From positions 1-64,000 of the forward strand of contig NZ_WWCJ01000014.1 of NCBI RefSeq assembly GCF_009857475.1: a DNA stretch of 64,000 nt, read 5' to 3'. The notes beneath the pieces are model-generated. The model saw only the letters and a list, made by a program, of their open reading frames with translations, did no database searches and had not been told where the DNA came from. Position numbers and translations under genes: made by a program. Positions 1 to 9,653 of this stretch are shown here, in pieces. The DNA comes from Pseudoduganella guangdongensis (GTDB lineage: Bacteria; Pseudomonadota; Gammaproteobacteria; Burkholderiales; Burkholderiaceae_D). Positions within the stretch are counted from its first letter, which is position 1. The number at the start of each line of letters is the position of its first letter.

Positions 1-417
1 GACGGCGCGCCGCCGCTGCCGGCCGTGGCGCCGGCGCAGTACGGCACGCTGTGGGCCTACGGTCCGGCGCGCACGCCGGCCATGGCCGCCATCCATGCCA
101 GCAAGTGGGGCACCTTGTACCCGGCGGCGCCGGCGCTGGCGGCGCCGGCCTGGCCGGCGGCCGGGCCTTACCATGTGGCCAGCTACGGCACGGCGCCGCT
201 CGGCGTGCCCGGGCGCAAGGAGCGGCGCCTGCTGCACGTGCCCCTGCTGGCGTGCCCGATCGCGGCCGGCACCCAGGTGCAGGGCACGGTGCTGGCGGTG
301 GCGCGCTTCCTGCTGACCGCGCGCGCCTCGGCCAGCGCGGTGCCGGCGGAGTTCGCCGGCATCCTGGGCCCGGCCGAGACCGCGGCCCTGGCGACCGACG
401 TGGAGCTGCTGCAATGA
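1..417 (+). CDS. TadG-like Flp pilus protein, C-terminal part (truncated by window start)
   Basis: The reading frame is open from base 1, so the true start lies upstream. The visible 138 residues end in a segment that reads RRLLHVPLLACPI, then an Ala-rich helix with FLLTARAS and a closing EFAGI. This resembles the C-terminus of TadG-type Flp pilus assembly proteins, which anchor in the inner membrane and face the periplasm. The stop codon overlaps the next start (ATGA at 414-417), so it is translationally coupled to the TadE-like genes that follow. The family call rests on context as much as on sequence, because the N-terminal transmembrane segment and most of the body are missing. Confidence 0.6.
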   Translation, partial: DGAPPLPAVAPAQYGTLWAYGPARTPAMAAIHASKWGTLYPAAPALAAPAWPAAGPYHVASYGTAPLGVPGRKERRLLHVPLLACPIAAGTQVQGTVLAVARFLLTARASASAVPAEFAGILGPAETAALATDVELLQ

Positions 418-851
418 AGCGCCGCCGCTGCCGGGGCGTCGCCCTGATCGAGCTGGTGGCCGTGCTGGCGGTCTGCGTGCCGCTCTTGCTCGGCATCCTG
501 TATTACGGGCGCATGGCGATGGATGGCGCGCTGCTGGACCGGGCGGCCAGCGACGCGGCGCGCTACCTGGCCACCCTGCCGCCCGAGGAGTTGCGCGACA
601 GCGCGCGGCGCGCCGTGGTGCTGGCCAATGCCCAATCCATGCTGGAGCAGGCGCTGCAGGCGTCCGGCCTGGCGCTGCAGGACTTGCAGGTCGACTACCG
701 TTGCGGCCTGAATAGCTGCAGCATGGTGACCCCGAGCAACCCCCTGGCGTCGATCACCGTGATCGCCGTCCTGCAGTACCGCGCCACTTTGTTCGGCATG
801 CCGCAGGTGGTGGAACTGCGCGCGCAAGCGGAGGCCGGCCGTGACAACTAG
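414..851 (+). CDS. TadE-like pseudopilin
   Basis: This 145-residue protein has a short basic N-terminus followed by the hydrophobic TadE-type segment GVALIELVAVLAVCVPLLLG (residues about 7-26) and then IYYGR-like and AASDAARYL segments. TadE-like proteins are prepilin-like minor pseudopilins of the Flp/Tad pilus, processed at the N-terminus and placed in the inner membrane or at the pilus base. The ATG at 414 overlaps the preceding TGA, and the stop overlaps the next gene by 11 nt. Two Cys near residues 102-106 (CGLNSC) could form a disulfide. Membership of the TadE family is clear; its exact role (TadE or TadF) cannot be told from sequence alone. Confidence 0.75.
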   Translation: MKRRRCRGVALIELVAVLAVCVPLLLGILYYGRMAMDGALLDRAASDAARYLATLPPEELRDSARRAVVLANAQSMLEQALQASGLALQDLQVDYRCGLNSCSMVTPSNPLASITVIAVLQYRATLFGMPQVVELRAQAEAGRDN

Positions 852-1407
852 CGCGCCGCGCCAGCACGGCGCCACCCTGCTCGAATTCGCGCTGGCGCTG
901 CCGGTCTTCCTGCTGCTCATGCTGGGACTGATCGAGTACGGCCGCCTGATGTTCGTGTGGAACGCGCTGCAGGAGGTGAGCCGGCGCGCCGCGCGCGGCG
1001 CCGTGCTGAGCGATTTCAGCGACGCCGCCGCCATGCAGCAAGTGCGCCTGCGCGCGCTGCTGCGCGTGGACCAGGACGCGCTGCCGCTGGCGCCGGCTGT
1101 CAGCAGCGCCAATATCCGCATCGAGTACCTGTGGATGGACGCCGCCGGCAACCTGGCGCCGCTGCCGCTGCTGCCGGCCTGCCCGCTGGCCAACCGCATC
1201 AACTGCGCGCGCGACGCGCAGGGCCCCGCCTGCATCCGCTTCGTGCGCGTGCGCCTGTGCGGCGCCGGTCCCGCCTGCGCGCCGCTGCCGTACGCGGGGC
1301 TGCTGCCGGCACCCTATCTACCGGTGCCGCCCCACCTGCCGGCGGCGACCACGCTGGCGCCGGCCGAGTCGCTCGGCTATGTGCCGGGCCAGGCGCCGTG
1401 CCCTTGA
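841..1407 (+). CDS. TadE-like pseudopilin (second copy)
   Basis: This 188-residue protein starts at a GTG inside the end of the previous gene. Its N-terminus (GATLLEFALALPVFLLLMLG, about residues 10-29) is the classic TadE signature with the conserved Glu of prepilin-like proteins, followed by LIEYGRLMFVWNAL and a helical body. The C-terminal half is Pro- and Cys-rich (paired Cys near CPLANRINC and LCGAGPAC), as in TadE/TadF minor pseudopilins with periplasmic disulfides. It lies 23 nt upstream of cpaE in the same operon. The GTG start gives a compact N-terminus; no better ATG lies upstream in frame. Confidence 0.8.
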   Translation: MTTSAPRQHGATLLEFALALPVFLLLMLGLIEYGRLMFVWNALQEVSRRAARGAVLSDFSDAAAMQQVRLRALLRVDQDALPLAPAVSSANIRIEYLWMDAAGNLAPLPLLPACPLANRINCARDAQGPACIRFVRVRLCGAGPACAPLPYAGLLPAPYLPVPPHLPAATTLAPAESLGYVPGQAPCP

Positions 1408-1430
1408 ACCCCGCCAGCAAAGGAGATCCC

Positions 1431-2606
1431 ATGAAAGCCCTGTTGATCAGCCCTGACGAGCAGTTGCAGGCCGACCTGGCGGCGCAAGGCTCGGCGCGCC
1501 TGCCGGTGCTGCAGCTGGCGGCCACCCGGCACGACCTGCGCGACGCGCTGGCGCGCCTGCTGCCGCAGCCGCCCGAGCTGGTGCTGTTCGACGCCAGCCA
1601 GGTGGAGCCGGCGCAGGCCGAGCTGCTGGAACCGCTGGCGCGCCAGTACCCGGAGGCCTCCTTCATCCTGCTGACGCGGGCGCCGCAGCACGAACTGCTG
1701 ATCCGCGCCATGCGGGTCGGCATGCGCGAGGTGCTGCCGCTGCCGCTGGTGCACCGCGCCCTGCACGAGGCGCTGGACCGGATCGAGGTGGAGCGCGGCG
1801 TGACCGCCATGCGCGAGGGCAAGGCGCTGGCCTTCATCGCCTGCAAGGGCGGCAGCGGCGCCACCTTCCTCGCCACCAATTTCGGCTATGCGCTGGCGGC
1901 GCTGGCCGGGCGCAAAGTGCTGCTGCTCGACCTGCACGGCCAGTTCGGCGACGCCACCTTGTATGTCTCCGACCAGAAGCCGGCCATGACCCTGTCCGAC
2001 ATCTGCAGCCAGATCGGGCGCCTGGACGCCGCCTTCCTGGAGTCGTGCCTGGTGCACGTGGCGCCCGGCTACGGCGTGCTGGCGGCGGCCGACGACCCGG
2101 CCCTGGCGACCCAGATGAAGCCGGAGCACATCGACGCCATCCTGCGCGTGGCGCGCCAGCACTACGACTACGTGCTGCTGGACGTGGGGCGCCAGATCGA
2201 CGCCCTGTCGCTGCGCGCGCTGGACCAGTCGGACGCGATCTACCCGGTGCTGCAGCTGGCGCTGCCGGACATCCGCGACGGCCGCCGCCTGCTCGACATC
2301 TTTCGGTCGCTGGGCTATCCGGCCGGGCGCACGCGTCTGATCGTCAACCGCTACGAGAAGGGCGGCAAGCTGCGCCTGGCCGACCTGGAGCAGGCGCTGG
2401 GGGCGGAGGTGCTGCACACCGTGCCCAACGACTACCTGGCCGCCACCGACTCGGTCAACCAGGGCGTGCCCCTGCTGCAGCTGGCGCGCAGCAGCCCGCT
2501 GGCGCGCAGCCTGGCCGAGCTGGTGGAAGCGGTCACCGCGCGCCGCCTGCCCGAGAGCAAGGGCTTGTTCGACCGCCTGTTCGGGCGCGCCGAAACCGAA
2601 CACTGA
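1431..2606 (+). CDS. cpaE: CpaE-like pilus assembly ATPase (TadZ)
   Basis: This 391-residue protein carries a receiver-like N-terminal domain (about 1-120) and a ParA/MinD-family ATPase domain. The deviant Walker A is CKGGSGAT at residues 138-145, followed by a LLLDLHGQFGDA segment. CpaE/TadZ proteins localise the Tad secretion machine to a pole and recruit the CpaF ATPase at the inner membrane. The start is set by a strong AAAGGAG seven bases upstream of the ATG. It sits between the TadE genes and cpaF, the usual Tad order. The receiver-like domain has an Asp in LVLFDAS, but phosphorylation cannot be judged from sequence. Confidence 0.88.
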   Translation: MKALLISPDEQLQADLAAQGSARLPVLQLAATRHDLRDALARLLPQPPELVLFDASQVEPAQAELLEPLARQYPEASFILLTRAPQHELLIRAMRVGMREVLPLPLVHRALHEALDRIEVERGVTAMREGKALAFIACKGGSGATFLATNFGYALAALAGRKVLLLDLHGQFGDATLYVSDQKPAMTLSDICSQIGRLDAAFLESCLVHVAPGYGVLAAADDPALATQMKPEHIDAILRVARQHYDYVLLDVGRQIDALSLRALDQSDAIYPVLQLALPDIRDGRRLLDIFRSLGYPAGRTRLIVNRYEKGGKLRLADLEQALGAEVLHTVPNDYLAATDSVNQGVPLLQLARSSPLARSLAELVEAVTARRLPESKGLFDRLFGRAETEH

Positions 2607-2618
2607 AAGGAGCTTGCC

Positions 2619-3962
<1,344 letters not shown>

Positions 3963-3974
3963 GCGGGAGGCACC

Positions 3975-4958
3975 ATGGAACTGGATCTTGCCTGGAGCGG
4001 TTTTGCCGTGCTGCTGTTCGCCGCCGTGATTTGCCTGTGCGAGGGGGCCTGGCTGTGGTGGAGCGGCAAGCATGGCAGCGGCGCGCGCCGCGTCGCGCTG
4101 CGCCTGCGCCTGATGTCGGGCCGCAGCGACACGGCGGGCGCACGCATCAGCATCCTCAAGGAGCGCCGCTATGCGGACACGCCGGCGCTGGAGCGCCTGC
4201 TGCAGCGGGTGCCGCGCATCGCCGCGCTGGACCGGCTGCTGCTGCAGGCCGGGCTGCGCTGGCAGGTGGCGCGCTTTCTGGCGCTGCAGGGCCTGGCCCT
4301 GCTGGCGGCGTGGCTGCTGCCGGCCATGCTGCGCCTGCCCGGCGCGGCCGCCGCCGTGCTGGGCGCGCTGTGCTGCGCGGCGCCGCTGGCCATGCTGCTG
4401 CGGGCGCGCGCGGCGCGCATCCGCCGCGTCGAGGCGCAGTTGCCGGAGATGGCCGACTTCCTGGCGCGCGCACTGCGCGCCGGCCACTCCTTCGCCAACG
4501 TGCTGCAGATGGCGGGCGACGAGGTGGCCGATCCCCTCGGCGGCGAGTTCCGTGCCACCTATGAGGAGATCAATTACGGCGTCACCATGCACGACGCCTT
4601 GCACCACCTGGCCGGGCGCGTGCCGCTGACGGATTTGCGCTACCTGGTGATCGCGGTGCTGATCCAGCGCGAATCGGGCGGCAACCTGGCCGAGCTGCTG
4701 GACAATGTATCGCGCATGACCCGCGCGCGCCTGCAGCTGCAGGCCCAGGTGCGGGTGCTGTCGGCGGAGGGCCGCATGTCGGCCTGGATCCTGACCCTGA
4801 TGCCGCTGGTCATGCTGGCCGGCATGCACCTGACCAATCCCGCCTACAACGCCGTGCTGTGGCAGGACCCGGCCGGCCAGCGCCTGCTGTGGTACGGCGC
4901 CGGCGCCATCGCGCTGGGCGCGCTGTGGATGCGCACCATCGTCCGGGTGCGCGCATGA
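3975..4958 (+). CDS. tadB: TadB inner-membrane platform protein
   Basis: This 327-residue protein is a GspF-domain membrane protein of the Tad pilus. It begins with a transmembrane helix (FAVLLFAAVICLCEGAWLWW), has a paired hydrophobic region near residues 95-140, the cytoplasmic T2SSF domain (ELPEMADFLARALRAGHSF through ESGGNLAELLDNVSRMTRAR) and two C-terminal transmembrane helices. TadB and TadC form the inner-membrane platform on which CpaF acts. A GGGAGG lies just upstream of the ATG, and the stop overlaps the tadC start by 4 nt. Confidence 0.88.
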   Translation: MELDLAWSGFAVLLFAAVICLCEGAWLWWSGKHGSGARRVALRLRLMSGRSDTAGARISILKERRYADTPALERLLQRVPRIAALDRLLLQAGLRWQVARFLALQGLALLAAWLLPAMLRLPGAAAAVLGALCCAAPLAMLLRARAARIRRVEAQLPEMADFLARALRAGHSFANVLQMAGDEVADPLGGEFRATYEEINYGVTMHDALHHLAGRVPLTDLRYLVIAVLIQRESGGNLAELLDNVSRMTRARLQLQAQVRVLSAEGRMSAWILTLMPLVMLAGMHLTNPAYNAVLWQDPAGQRLLWYGAGAIALGALWMRTIVRVRA

Positions 4959-5893
4959 ACGGCGTCGACCTCCTGTTGCTGCTGCTGGTGTTCGTGGTGG
5001 TGGCCTGCCTGGCGCTGTGGGCCATGCTGGCGCTTTCCAGCGGGCCGTTGCGCGAGCGCCTGAAGTCGTTTACCGCGCCGCCGCAGGCCGCGCCGCTGGC
5101 GGGGCCGGGCGAGTGGATCGAAAAGGTGGCGCGGGTGGCCGAGCCGTTCAGCCGCCTGTCGCTGCCGGAGGAGGGCTGGGAGCGCTCGGCGCTGCGCACG
5201 CGCTTCATGAACGCCGGCTGGCGCCACCCGTCGGCGCCGCGCCTGTACTTCGCGGCCAAGACCGTGCTGGCCCTGGGCTTGCCGGCCCTGGTGGCGCTGC
5301 TGCTGGCGGCCACGCCGCACAACAGCAAGCAGTGGCTGCTGCTCCTGTGCGCCGGCGCCGGCATCGGCTACTACCTGCCCAACGGCGTGCTGGCGCGGCG
5401 CGCGCAGCGCCGCCAGCGCGATATCTTCGAATGCCTGCCCGATGCGCTGGATTTGCTGACCATCTGCGTCGAGGCCGGCCTGAGCATGGAGCGCGCGCTG
5501 GCCAAGGTGGCGGGCGAGATCCACATCAAGAGCCTGGCGCTGGCGCAGGAGCTGCAGCTGGTGCTGATGGAGCTGCGCGGCGGCTTCTCCAAGGAGCGCG
5601 CCTTGCGCAACTTCGCCTTGCGCAGCGGGGTGGAGGACGTGGATGCGCTGGTGGCCATGCTGGTGCAGGCCGAGCGTTTCGGCACCAGCATGGGCGACTC
5701 GCTGCGGGTGCATGCCGACAACCTGCGCCGCAAGCGCGCGGTGGTGGCGCAGGAGGCGGCGGCCAAGGTGGCGCTCAAGCTGCTGTTCCCGTTGATCTTC
5801 TGTATTTTCCCGGCGCTGATGATCGTGTTGTTGGGACCGGCGTCGATCCAGCTCAAGACGGTGTTCAAGCCCGCGCTGCATGCCGGGCGTTAG
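4955..5893 (+). CDS. tadC: TadC inner-membrane platform protein
   Basis: This 312-residue partner of TadB has an N-terminal transmembrane helix (VDLLLLLLVFVVVACLALWA), two central helices near residues 80-130, a T2SSF domain with DALDLLTICVEAGLSMERAL and VLVQAERFGTSMGDSLR-type segments, and a C-terminal helix. The start is taken at 4955, where ATGA overlaps the tadB stop; a further upstream in-frame ATG would add a Pro-rich leader with no counterpart in the family. It acts in the inner membrane with TadB as the assembly platform for Flp pilin. Confidence 0.87.
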   Translation: MNGVDLLLLLLVFVVVACLALWAMLALSSGPLRERLKSFTAPPQAAPLAGPGEWIEKVARVAEPFSRLSLPEEGWERSALRTRFMNAGWRHPSAPRLYFAAKTVLALGLPALVALLLAATPHNSKQWLLLLCAGAGIGYYLPNGVLARRAQRRQRDIFECLPDALDLLTICVEAGLSMERALAKVAGEIHIKSLALAQELQLVLMELRGGFSKERALRNFALRSGVEDVDALVAMLVQAERFGTSMGDSLRVHADNLRRKRAVVAQEAAAKVALKLLFPLIFCIFPALMIVLLGPASIQLKTVFKPALHAGR

Positions 5894-5901
5894 GAGGCGA
5901 T

Positions 5902-6711
5902 ATGCGTACAACGATGGTGCTGGCCTGCGCGGGTGCGCTGGCGGCGTGCAGCTGGCCGGTGACGCCGCCGGCGCCGGACCCTGTGGTGGCGGCGCCGAGC
6001 GCGCCCGCGCTGCGGGCGCTGGCGGAGCAGGGCCGCTACGGCGCCGCCATCGCCTTGCTGGAGGCGCAGGCGGCGGGCGGCGGCGGGCGCCCGTCGGCAG
6101 CTTTGCTGGGCGACCTGGGTTACGCCTATTACCTTGACGGGCGCCTGCTGCCGGCGGTGGCGGCGCTGGAACGCGCTTGCCTGATGGAGCCGGGCAATGC
6201 GCTGGCGTGGGAGCGCCTGGCCGCGCTGCTGGAGGCCGGCGGCGAAACCGGGCGCGCGCTGGCGGCGATGCGCCATGCGCGGACGCTGCGCGAACTTGCG
6301 GCAGCGCCGGCGCCGGCGGATACAGCGGCGGCAGCGCAGGAGGCGGGCGCGCTGTGGCCGGTGGACATGGCGCGCGTCGAGGTGCGCCAGGTCGGCGCTG
6401 GGCTGGTCGCGGTGGCGCGGGTGGAAGCGCGGCCGGCTGCGGCCACTGCGCCGGCGGGCGGCCAGCGGCTGGAGGTCAGCAACGGCAACGGCGTGCGCGG
6501 CATGGCGGCGGCGGTGGCGCGCCGCTTGCGGGCGGAGGGCATGCAGGTGGTGCGGCTGACCAACACGCTGCCCTTCAATGTGGCCGAGACGCGGGTCGAG
6601 GTGGGCGGCAGTGGCAGTGCGCAGTTGCGCATCGTGCTGGGGCGCGACCTGGCGCCGGCCATGCCGGAAATAAAAAAGCCGCCTGCGGTTAGCAGGCGGC
6701 AAGCACCGTGA
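5902..6711 (+). CDS. TPR lipoprotein with LytR-C-like domain (TadD position)
   Basis: This 269-residue protein has a lipoprotein signal with lipobox LAAC (Cys16). It then has TPR-like helices (LGYAYYLDGRLLPAVAALERA, AWERLAALLEAGGETGRAL) at about 40-130, and a C-terminal segment (LEVSNGNGVRGMAAAVARRL and VVRLTN, about 185-235) like the LytR C-terminal domain. TadD of Tad loci is a TPR lipoprotein needed for secretin assembly, and this gene occupies its usual place 8 nt after tadC. The last 14 codons (EIKKPPAVSRRQAP) are encoded by the A-tract and hairpin that form the terminator of the opposing gene. Function beyond a TadD-like role is unknown. Confidence 0.65.
   Translation: MRTTMVLACAGALAACSWPVTPPAPDPVVAAPSAPALRALAEQGRYGAAIALLEAQAAGGGGRPSAALLGDLGYAYYLDGRLLPAVAALERACLMEPGNALAWERLAALLEAGGETGRALAAMRHARTLRELAAAPAPADTAAAAQEAGALWPVDMARVEVRQVGAGLVAVARVEARPAAATAPAGGQRLEVSNGNGVRGMAAAVARRLRAEGMQVVRLTNTLPFNVAETRVEVGGSGSAQLRIVLGRDLAPAMPEIKKPPAVSRRQAP
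6672..6700 (-). terminator. Intrinsic terminator for the GIN-domain gene
   Basis: A perfect 9-bp inverted repeat (GCCGCCTGC at 6678-6686, loop GGTTA, GCAGGCGGC at 6692-6700) is flanked by six A on the plus strand, which is a U-tract on minus-strand RNA. It lies about 44 nt past the stop of the minus-strand gene. It is also inside the last codons of the plus-strand lipoprotein gene. Confidence 0.85.
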
Positions 6712-6743
6712 AACGAATCACGAGTTGGTGGGAAATCGTTGCA

Positions 6744-7505
6744 TCAGTTCCAGGACACGCTGCCCAGGCCGCGCGCCGTCGACTGGCGGTTGGTCGGCTT
6801 GCCGTAGACCGTGGCCGAACCCATGCCGCTCAGGCGCAGGTTGGCGGAAGTTTTCGCGTTGAACGAGGCGCTGCCAAGGCCGGTCATGTCGGCGTCCACG
6901 TTCTCGCTGTGCAGCTGCCTGGCATCCAGGCTGCCGATGCCGCCCAGCTTGGCGTACAGGTTCTTGCTCTGGCCGGAGATCAGGATCTGCCCGGCGCCTT
7001 TCAAATTCAGGTCGACCGTTTCGGCCTGGGTCTCGCTCAGCGACAGGCTGCCCACGCCGGTCAGGCGCGCATCGACTTTCTTGAAGCGCGAGGCCACGTT
7101 CATGGCGCCGGCGCCTTCCAGGGAGAGGCGCACTTCGTCGCCGTCGAATCCCTTCACTTCCGCCGAGCCGACGCCGGCGGAGACCAGCTCACGCAGCTGC
7201 GGCAAGGACAGTTCCGCCTTCAGGTTGCGGCTGCCCAGGTGGATGCCGCGCATATTCTCGGTCCCGATGCGGATGGTGTCGCCGCTCTGGGTCACCGTAA
7301 TCTTCTGGATGTAGCGCTTGTCGCCGGAAACCAGCAGCGCAGGCGCGCCTTGCTTCAGCTTCAGGTCGACGATGCCGTCCAGTACAACTTTCACGGCGCG
7401 GCCATCAACAGTGCGTGCTTCGGAGATGATCTCGTCCGCTTGGGCGGCGCCGCCGGTGGCGAGCAGGGCGGCGGTGATCATCGAGGCGGTGAAGAACTTT
7501 TTCAT
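6744..7505 (-). CDS. Exported GIN-domain (DUF2807) auto-adhesin-like protein
   Basis: This 253-residue protein has a Sec signal peptide (MKKFFTASMITAALLATGGAAQA). The remainder is a right-handed beta-helix type repeat with recurring G-x-G-S/A motifs (SAGVGSAEV, LEGAGAMNV, LTGVGSLSL, LKGAGQILI, LGGIGSLDA, MTGLGSASF, LSGMGSATV). This is the hallmark of the head-GIN/DUF2807 family, whose function is largely unknown; a role at the cell surface or in the periplasm is inferred. A GGAG precedes the start. It is probably co-transcribed with the 67-residue peptide gene 34 nt upstream, and a strong terminator follows. Confidence 0.8.
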   Translation of the reverse strand: MKKFFTASMITAALLATGGAAQADEIISEARTVDGRAVKVVLDGIVDLKLKQGAPALLVSGDKRYIQKITVTQSGDTIRIGTENMRGIHLGSRNLKAELSLPQLRELVSAGVGSAEVKGFDGDEVRLSLEGAGAMNVASRFKKVDARLTGVGSLSLSETQAETVDLNLKGAGQILISGQSKNLYAKLGGIGSLDARQLHSENVDADMTGLGSASFNAKTSANLRLSGMGSATVYGKPTNRQSTARGLGSVSWN

Positions 7506-7539
7506 GTTGGGGCTCCGTGAGTAGGACGTTTGCTTCTGC

Positions 7540-7743
7540 TTACAGTGCAGCTTTTTCCGCTGCGGTCAGGCGCTTGGCTTTCACCGTCACCACCGGCATC
7601 TCGGCGACGTTCGCCTTGACGATAATGGCGGCCGGGGCCGGGGCGACGTTTTTCAGCGGGGCGGCAGCGGTTGCGAAGCCGGTTGCGCTGATCAGGGCGA
7701 CTGCGCCAAGGAAGATGAATTCCATGTTTTTTGCGATGTTCAT
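7540..7743 (-). CDS. Small exported or membrane peptide, unrecognised
   Basis: This is a 67-residue protein whose N-terminus contains a hydrophobic segment (FIFLGAVALISATGFATA, residues 9-26) that could be a signal peptide or a single membrane helix. The rest is Ala/Val/Lys-rich and ends KRLTAAEKAAL. The ATG at 7743 is chosen because GGAGA lies six bases upstream; the frame stays open further upstream without another ribosome site. It is the first gene of a probable two-gene unit with the GIN-domain protein. No family is recognised and no function is proposed. Confidence 0.6.
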   Translation of the reverse strand: MNIAKNMEFIFLGAVALISATGFATAAAPLKNVAPAPAAIIVKANVAEMPVVTVKAKRLTAAEKAAL

Positions 7744-7885
7744 TTTGCTCTCCATTCGGTTGGGGTTAAGTTCATTTCGTCTTTCGATGGTTGAACTATA
7801 GAGGCGTGCCGCGTCAAGCACTATCGCCTTGCGACGAAATGCTGAAAACGCGACCTGAAATGCAAGAAACGGGGTTAAAGCAGGT

Positions 7886-8962
7886 TTACAGCAAGGCGGC
7901 GATGGCCATGCCCATCTCGGTGGTGGAGGCAGTCCCGCCCATGTCGGGCGTGCGCGGGCCCTGTACCAGCACGGTTTCAATGGCGTGCATGATGGCGTCG
8001 TGCGCCTGCACGTAGCGCGCGTCGCCCTTGCCGAGGAAGTCGAGCATCATGGCGCCGGACCAGACCATGGCGACCGGGTTGGCGATGTTCTGGCCGTAGA
8101 TGTCGGGCGCCGAGCCATGCACCGGCTCGAACAGGGAGGGCAGGGTGCGCTCCGGGTTCAGGTTGGCGGAGGGGGCGATGCCGATGGTGCCGGCGCAGGC
8201 CGGCCCCAGGTCGCTCAGGATGTCGCCGAACAGGTTGGACGCGACTACCACATCGAAACGCTCGGGGCTCAGCACGAAGCGCGCCGCCAGGATGTCCACG
8301 TGGTACTGGTCCCAGCGCACGTCGGGGTAGTGCGCCGCCATCGCCTTCACCCGCTCGTCCCAGTAGGGCATGCTGATGGCGATGCCGTTGGACTTGGTGG
8401 CGGAGGTCAGGTGCTTTTTCGGGCGCGAGCGGGCCAGCTCGAAGGCGAATTGCAGGATGCGGTCGACGCCCTTGCGCGTGAAGACCGCCTCCTGCAGCAC
8501 GAGCTCGCGCTCGGTGTGCTCGAACAGGCGGCCGCCGACTGCCGAGTATTCGCCCTCGGTATTCTCGCGCACCACATAGAAGTCGATATCGCCCGGCTTT
8601 TTCCCGGCCAGCGGGCAGGGCACGCCCGGCATCAGGCGCACCGGGCGCAGGTTGACGTACTGGTCGAACTCGCGCCGGAACTTGATCAGCGAGCCCCACA
8701 GTGAGATATGGTCGGGCACCGCGTCCGGCCAGCCCACCGCGCCGAAGTAAATCGCATCGAAACCCTTGAGCTGGTCGAACCAGTCGGCCGGCATCATCTG
8801 GCCGTGCTCCCGGTAGTAGTCGCAGTTGGCCCACGCGAAGGTGGTGAACTCGAGTTGCAGGCCAAAGCGCGCTGCGGCGGCGCGCAGGACGCGCAAGCCT
8901 TCCGGCATCACTTCCTTGCCGATACCGTCGCCGGCGATGACGGCAATGCGATGGGTGCTCAT
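7886..8962 (-). CDS. Tartrate / D-malate dehydrogenase-type decarboxylating dehydrogenase
   Basis: This 358-residue protein belongs to the isocitrate/isopropylmalate dehydrogenase superfamily. It has the N-terminal IAVIAGDGIGKEVMPEG, a GSLIKFRREFDQYVNLRPVR segment, VVRENTEGEYS, and the metal-binding SNLFGDILSDLG near the C-terminus. The overall pattern, with WANCDYYREHG and RLMPGVP, fits the TtuC/DmlA branch, which oxidises tartrate or D-malate with NAD and Mn or Mg in the cytoplasm. Substrate cannot be fixed by eye. Its ATG overlaps the stop of the DUF2461 gene by 4 nt, so it is the last gene of the mscL-protease-DUF2461 operon. Confidence 0.85.
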   Translation of the reverse strand: MSTHRIAVIAGDGIGKEVMPEGLRVLRAAAARFGLQLEFTTFAWANCDYYREHGQMMPADWFDQLKGFDAIYFGAVGWPDAVPDHISLWGSLIKFRREFDQYVNLRPVRLMPGVPCPLAGKKPGDIDFYVVRENTEGEYSAVGGRLFEHTERELVLQEAVFTRKGVDRILQFAFELARSRPKKHLTSATKSNGIAISMPYWDERVKAMAAHYPDVRWDQYHVDILAARFVLSPERFDVVVASNLFGDILSDLGPACAGTIGIAPSANLNPERTLPSLFEPVHGSAPDIYGQNIANPVAMVWSGAMMLDFLGKGDARYVQAHDAIMHAIETVLVQGPRTPDMGGTASTTEMGMAIAALL

Positions 8963-9651
8963 GCGGCGTCCATTTCCTCGACCGGCGCGGTGCGCATCCA
9001 CTGCACCAGCGGCCAGGCGTCCTTAAAGGCGGCGGCGATCATGGGCAGCAGCTGTTCCGGTTGGTTGAGCGGCAGCTGGAGCTCCTGGTAGACGAAGAAG
9101 CTCTTCAGCTTGATGAACTCGATGTGCTGATGGGCGGGATCGAAGCCCTTGGGCGGGCGCTGCAGCTTGTGTTCGTCGGTGATGCTGCCGTAGCGCGCCT
9201 TGAGCGCCTTGTTGTGCAGGGCTTTCTTAAAGCCGGCCGCGTCGTTGACCATATGCTGGCGCAGCGCCTTCAGGCGGTGCGGCGGCGGCAGGTATTCGCC
9301 GGCGCCAATGCCCAGCACGCCGTCCGGGCTGATCTGGAAATACCAGGTCGGCCCGCCCGCCATGCTGGGGCGGCGCATATCGTTGGGCGCGATGGCGGCC
9401 GAGAAATGGGTCTTGTAGGGGCGCTTGTCGTGGGCAAAGCGCACGTCGCGGTTGATGCGGAACATGGCCTTCTTCGGGTTGCAGAACTTGACCTGGGCGT
9501 CGAACTTGCCCAGCTCCCCGATGACCTGGGTCACCAGTTCAAGGAATTCCTCGCGCAGGATGTCGTAGCGCGGCTTGTTCATCACGAACCAGGGGCGGTT
9601 GTTGTTGTCGGTCAGTTCCGCCAGGTAGCGGGTCAGGTCGCGCAGGTGCAT
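8959..9651 (-). CDS. DUF2461 (TIGR02453) family protein
   Basis: This 230-residue cytoplasmic protein matches the DUF2461 family. It opens with LRDLTRYLAELTDNNNRPWF, then has FRINRDVRFAHDKRPYKTHF and a WYFQISPDGVLGIGAGEYLP segment, all typical of the family. The biochemical role of the family is unknown. It starts 2 nt after the stop of the DegS-like protease gene and overlaps the dehydrogenase downstream by 4 nt, which implies a single transcript. Confidence 0.85.
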   Translation of the reverse strand: MHLRDLTRYLAELTDNNNRPWFVMNKPRYDILREEFLELVTQVIGELGKFDAQVKFCNPKKAMFRINRDVRFAHDKRPYKTHFSAAIAPNDMRRPSMAGGPTWYFQISPDGVLGIGAGEYLPPPHRLKALRQHMVNDAAGFKKALHNKALKARYGSITDEHKLQRPPKGFDPAHQHIEFIKLKSFFVYQELQLPLNQPEQLLPMIAAAFKDAWPLVQWMRTAPVEEMDAA

Positions 9652-9653
9652 AA

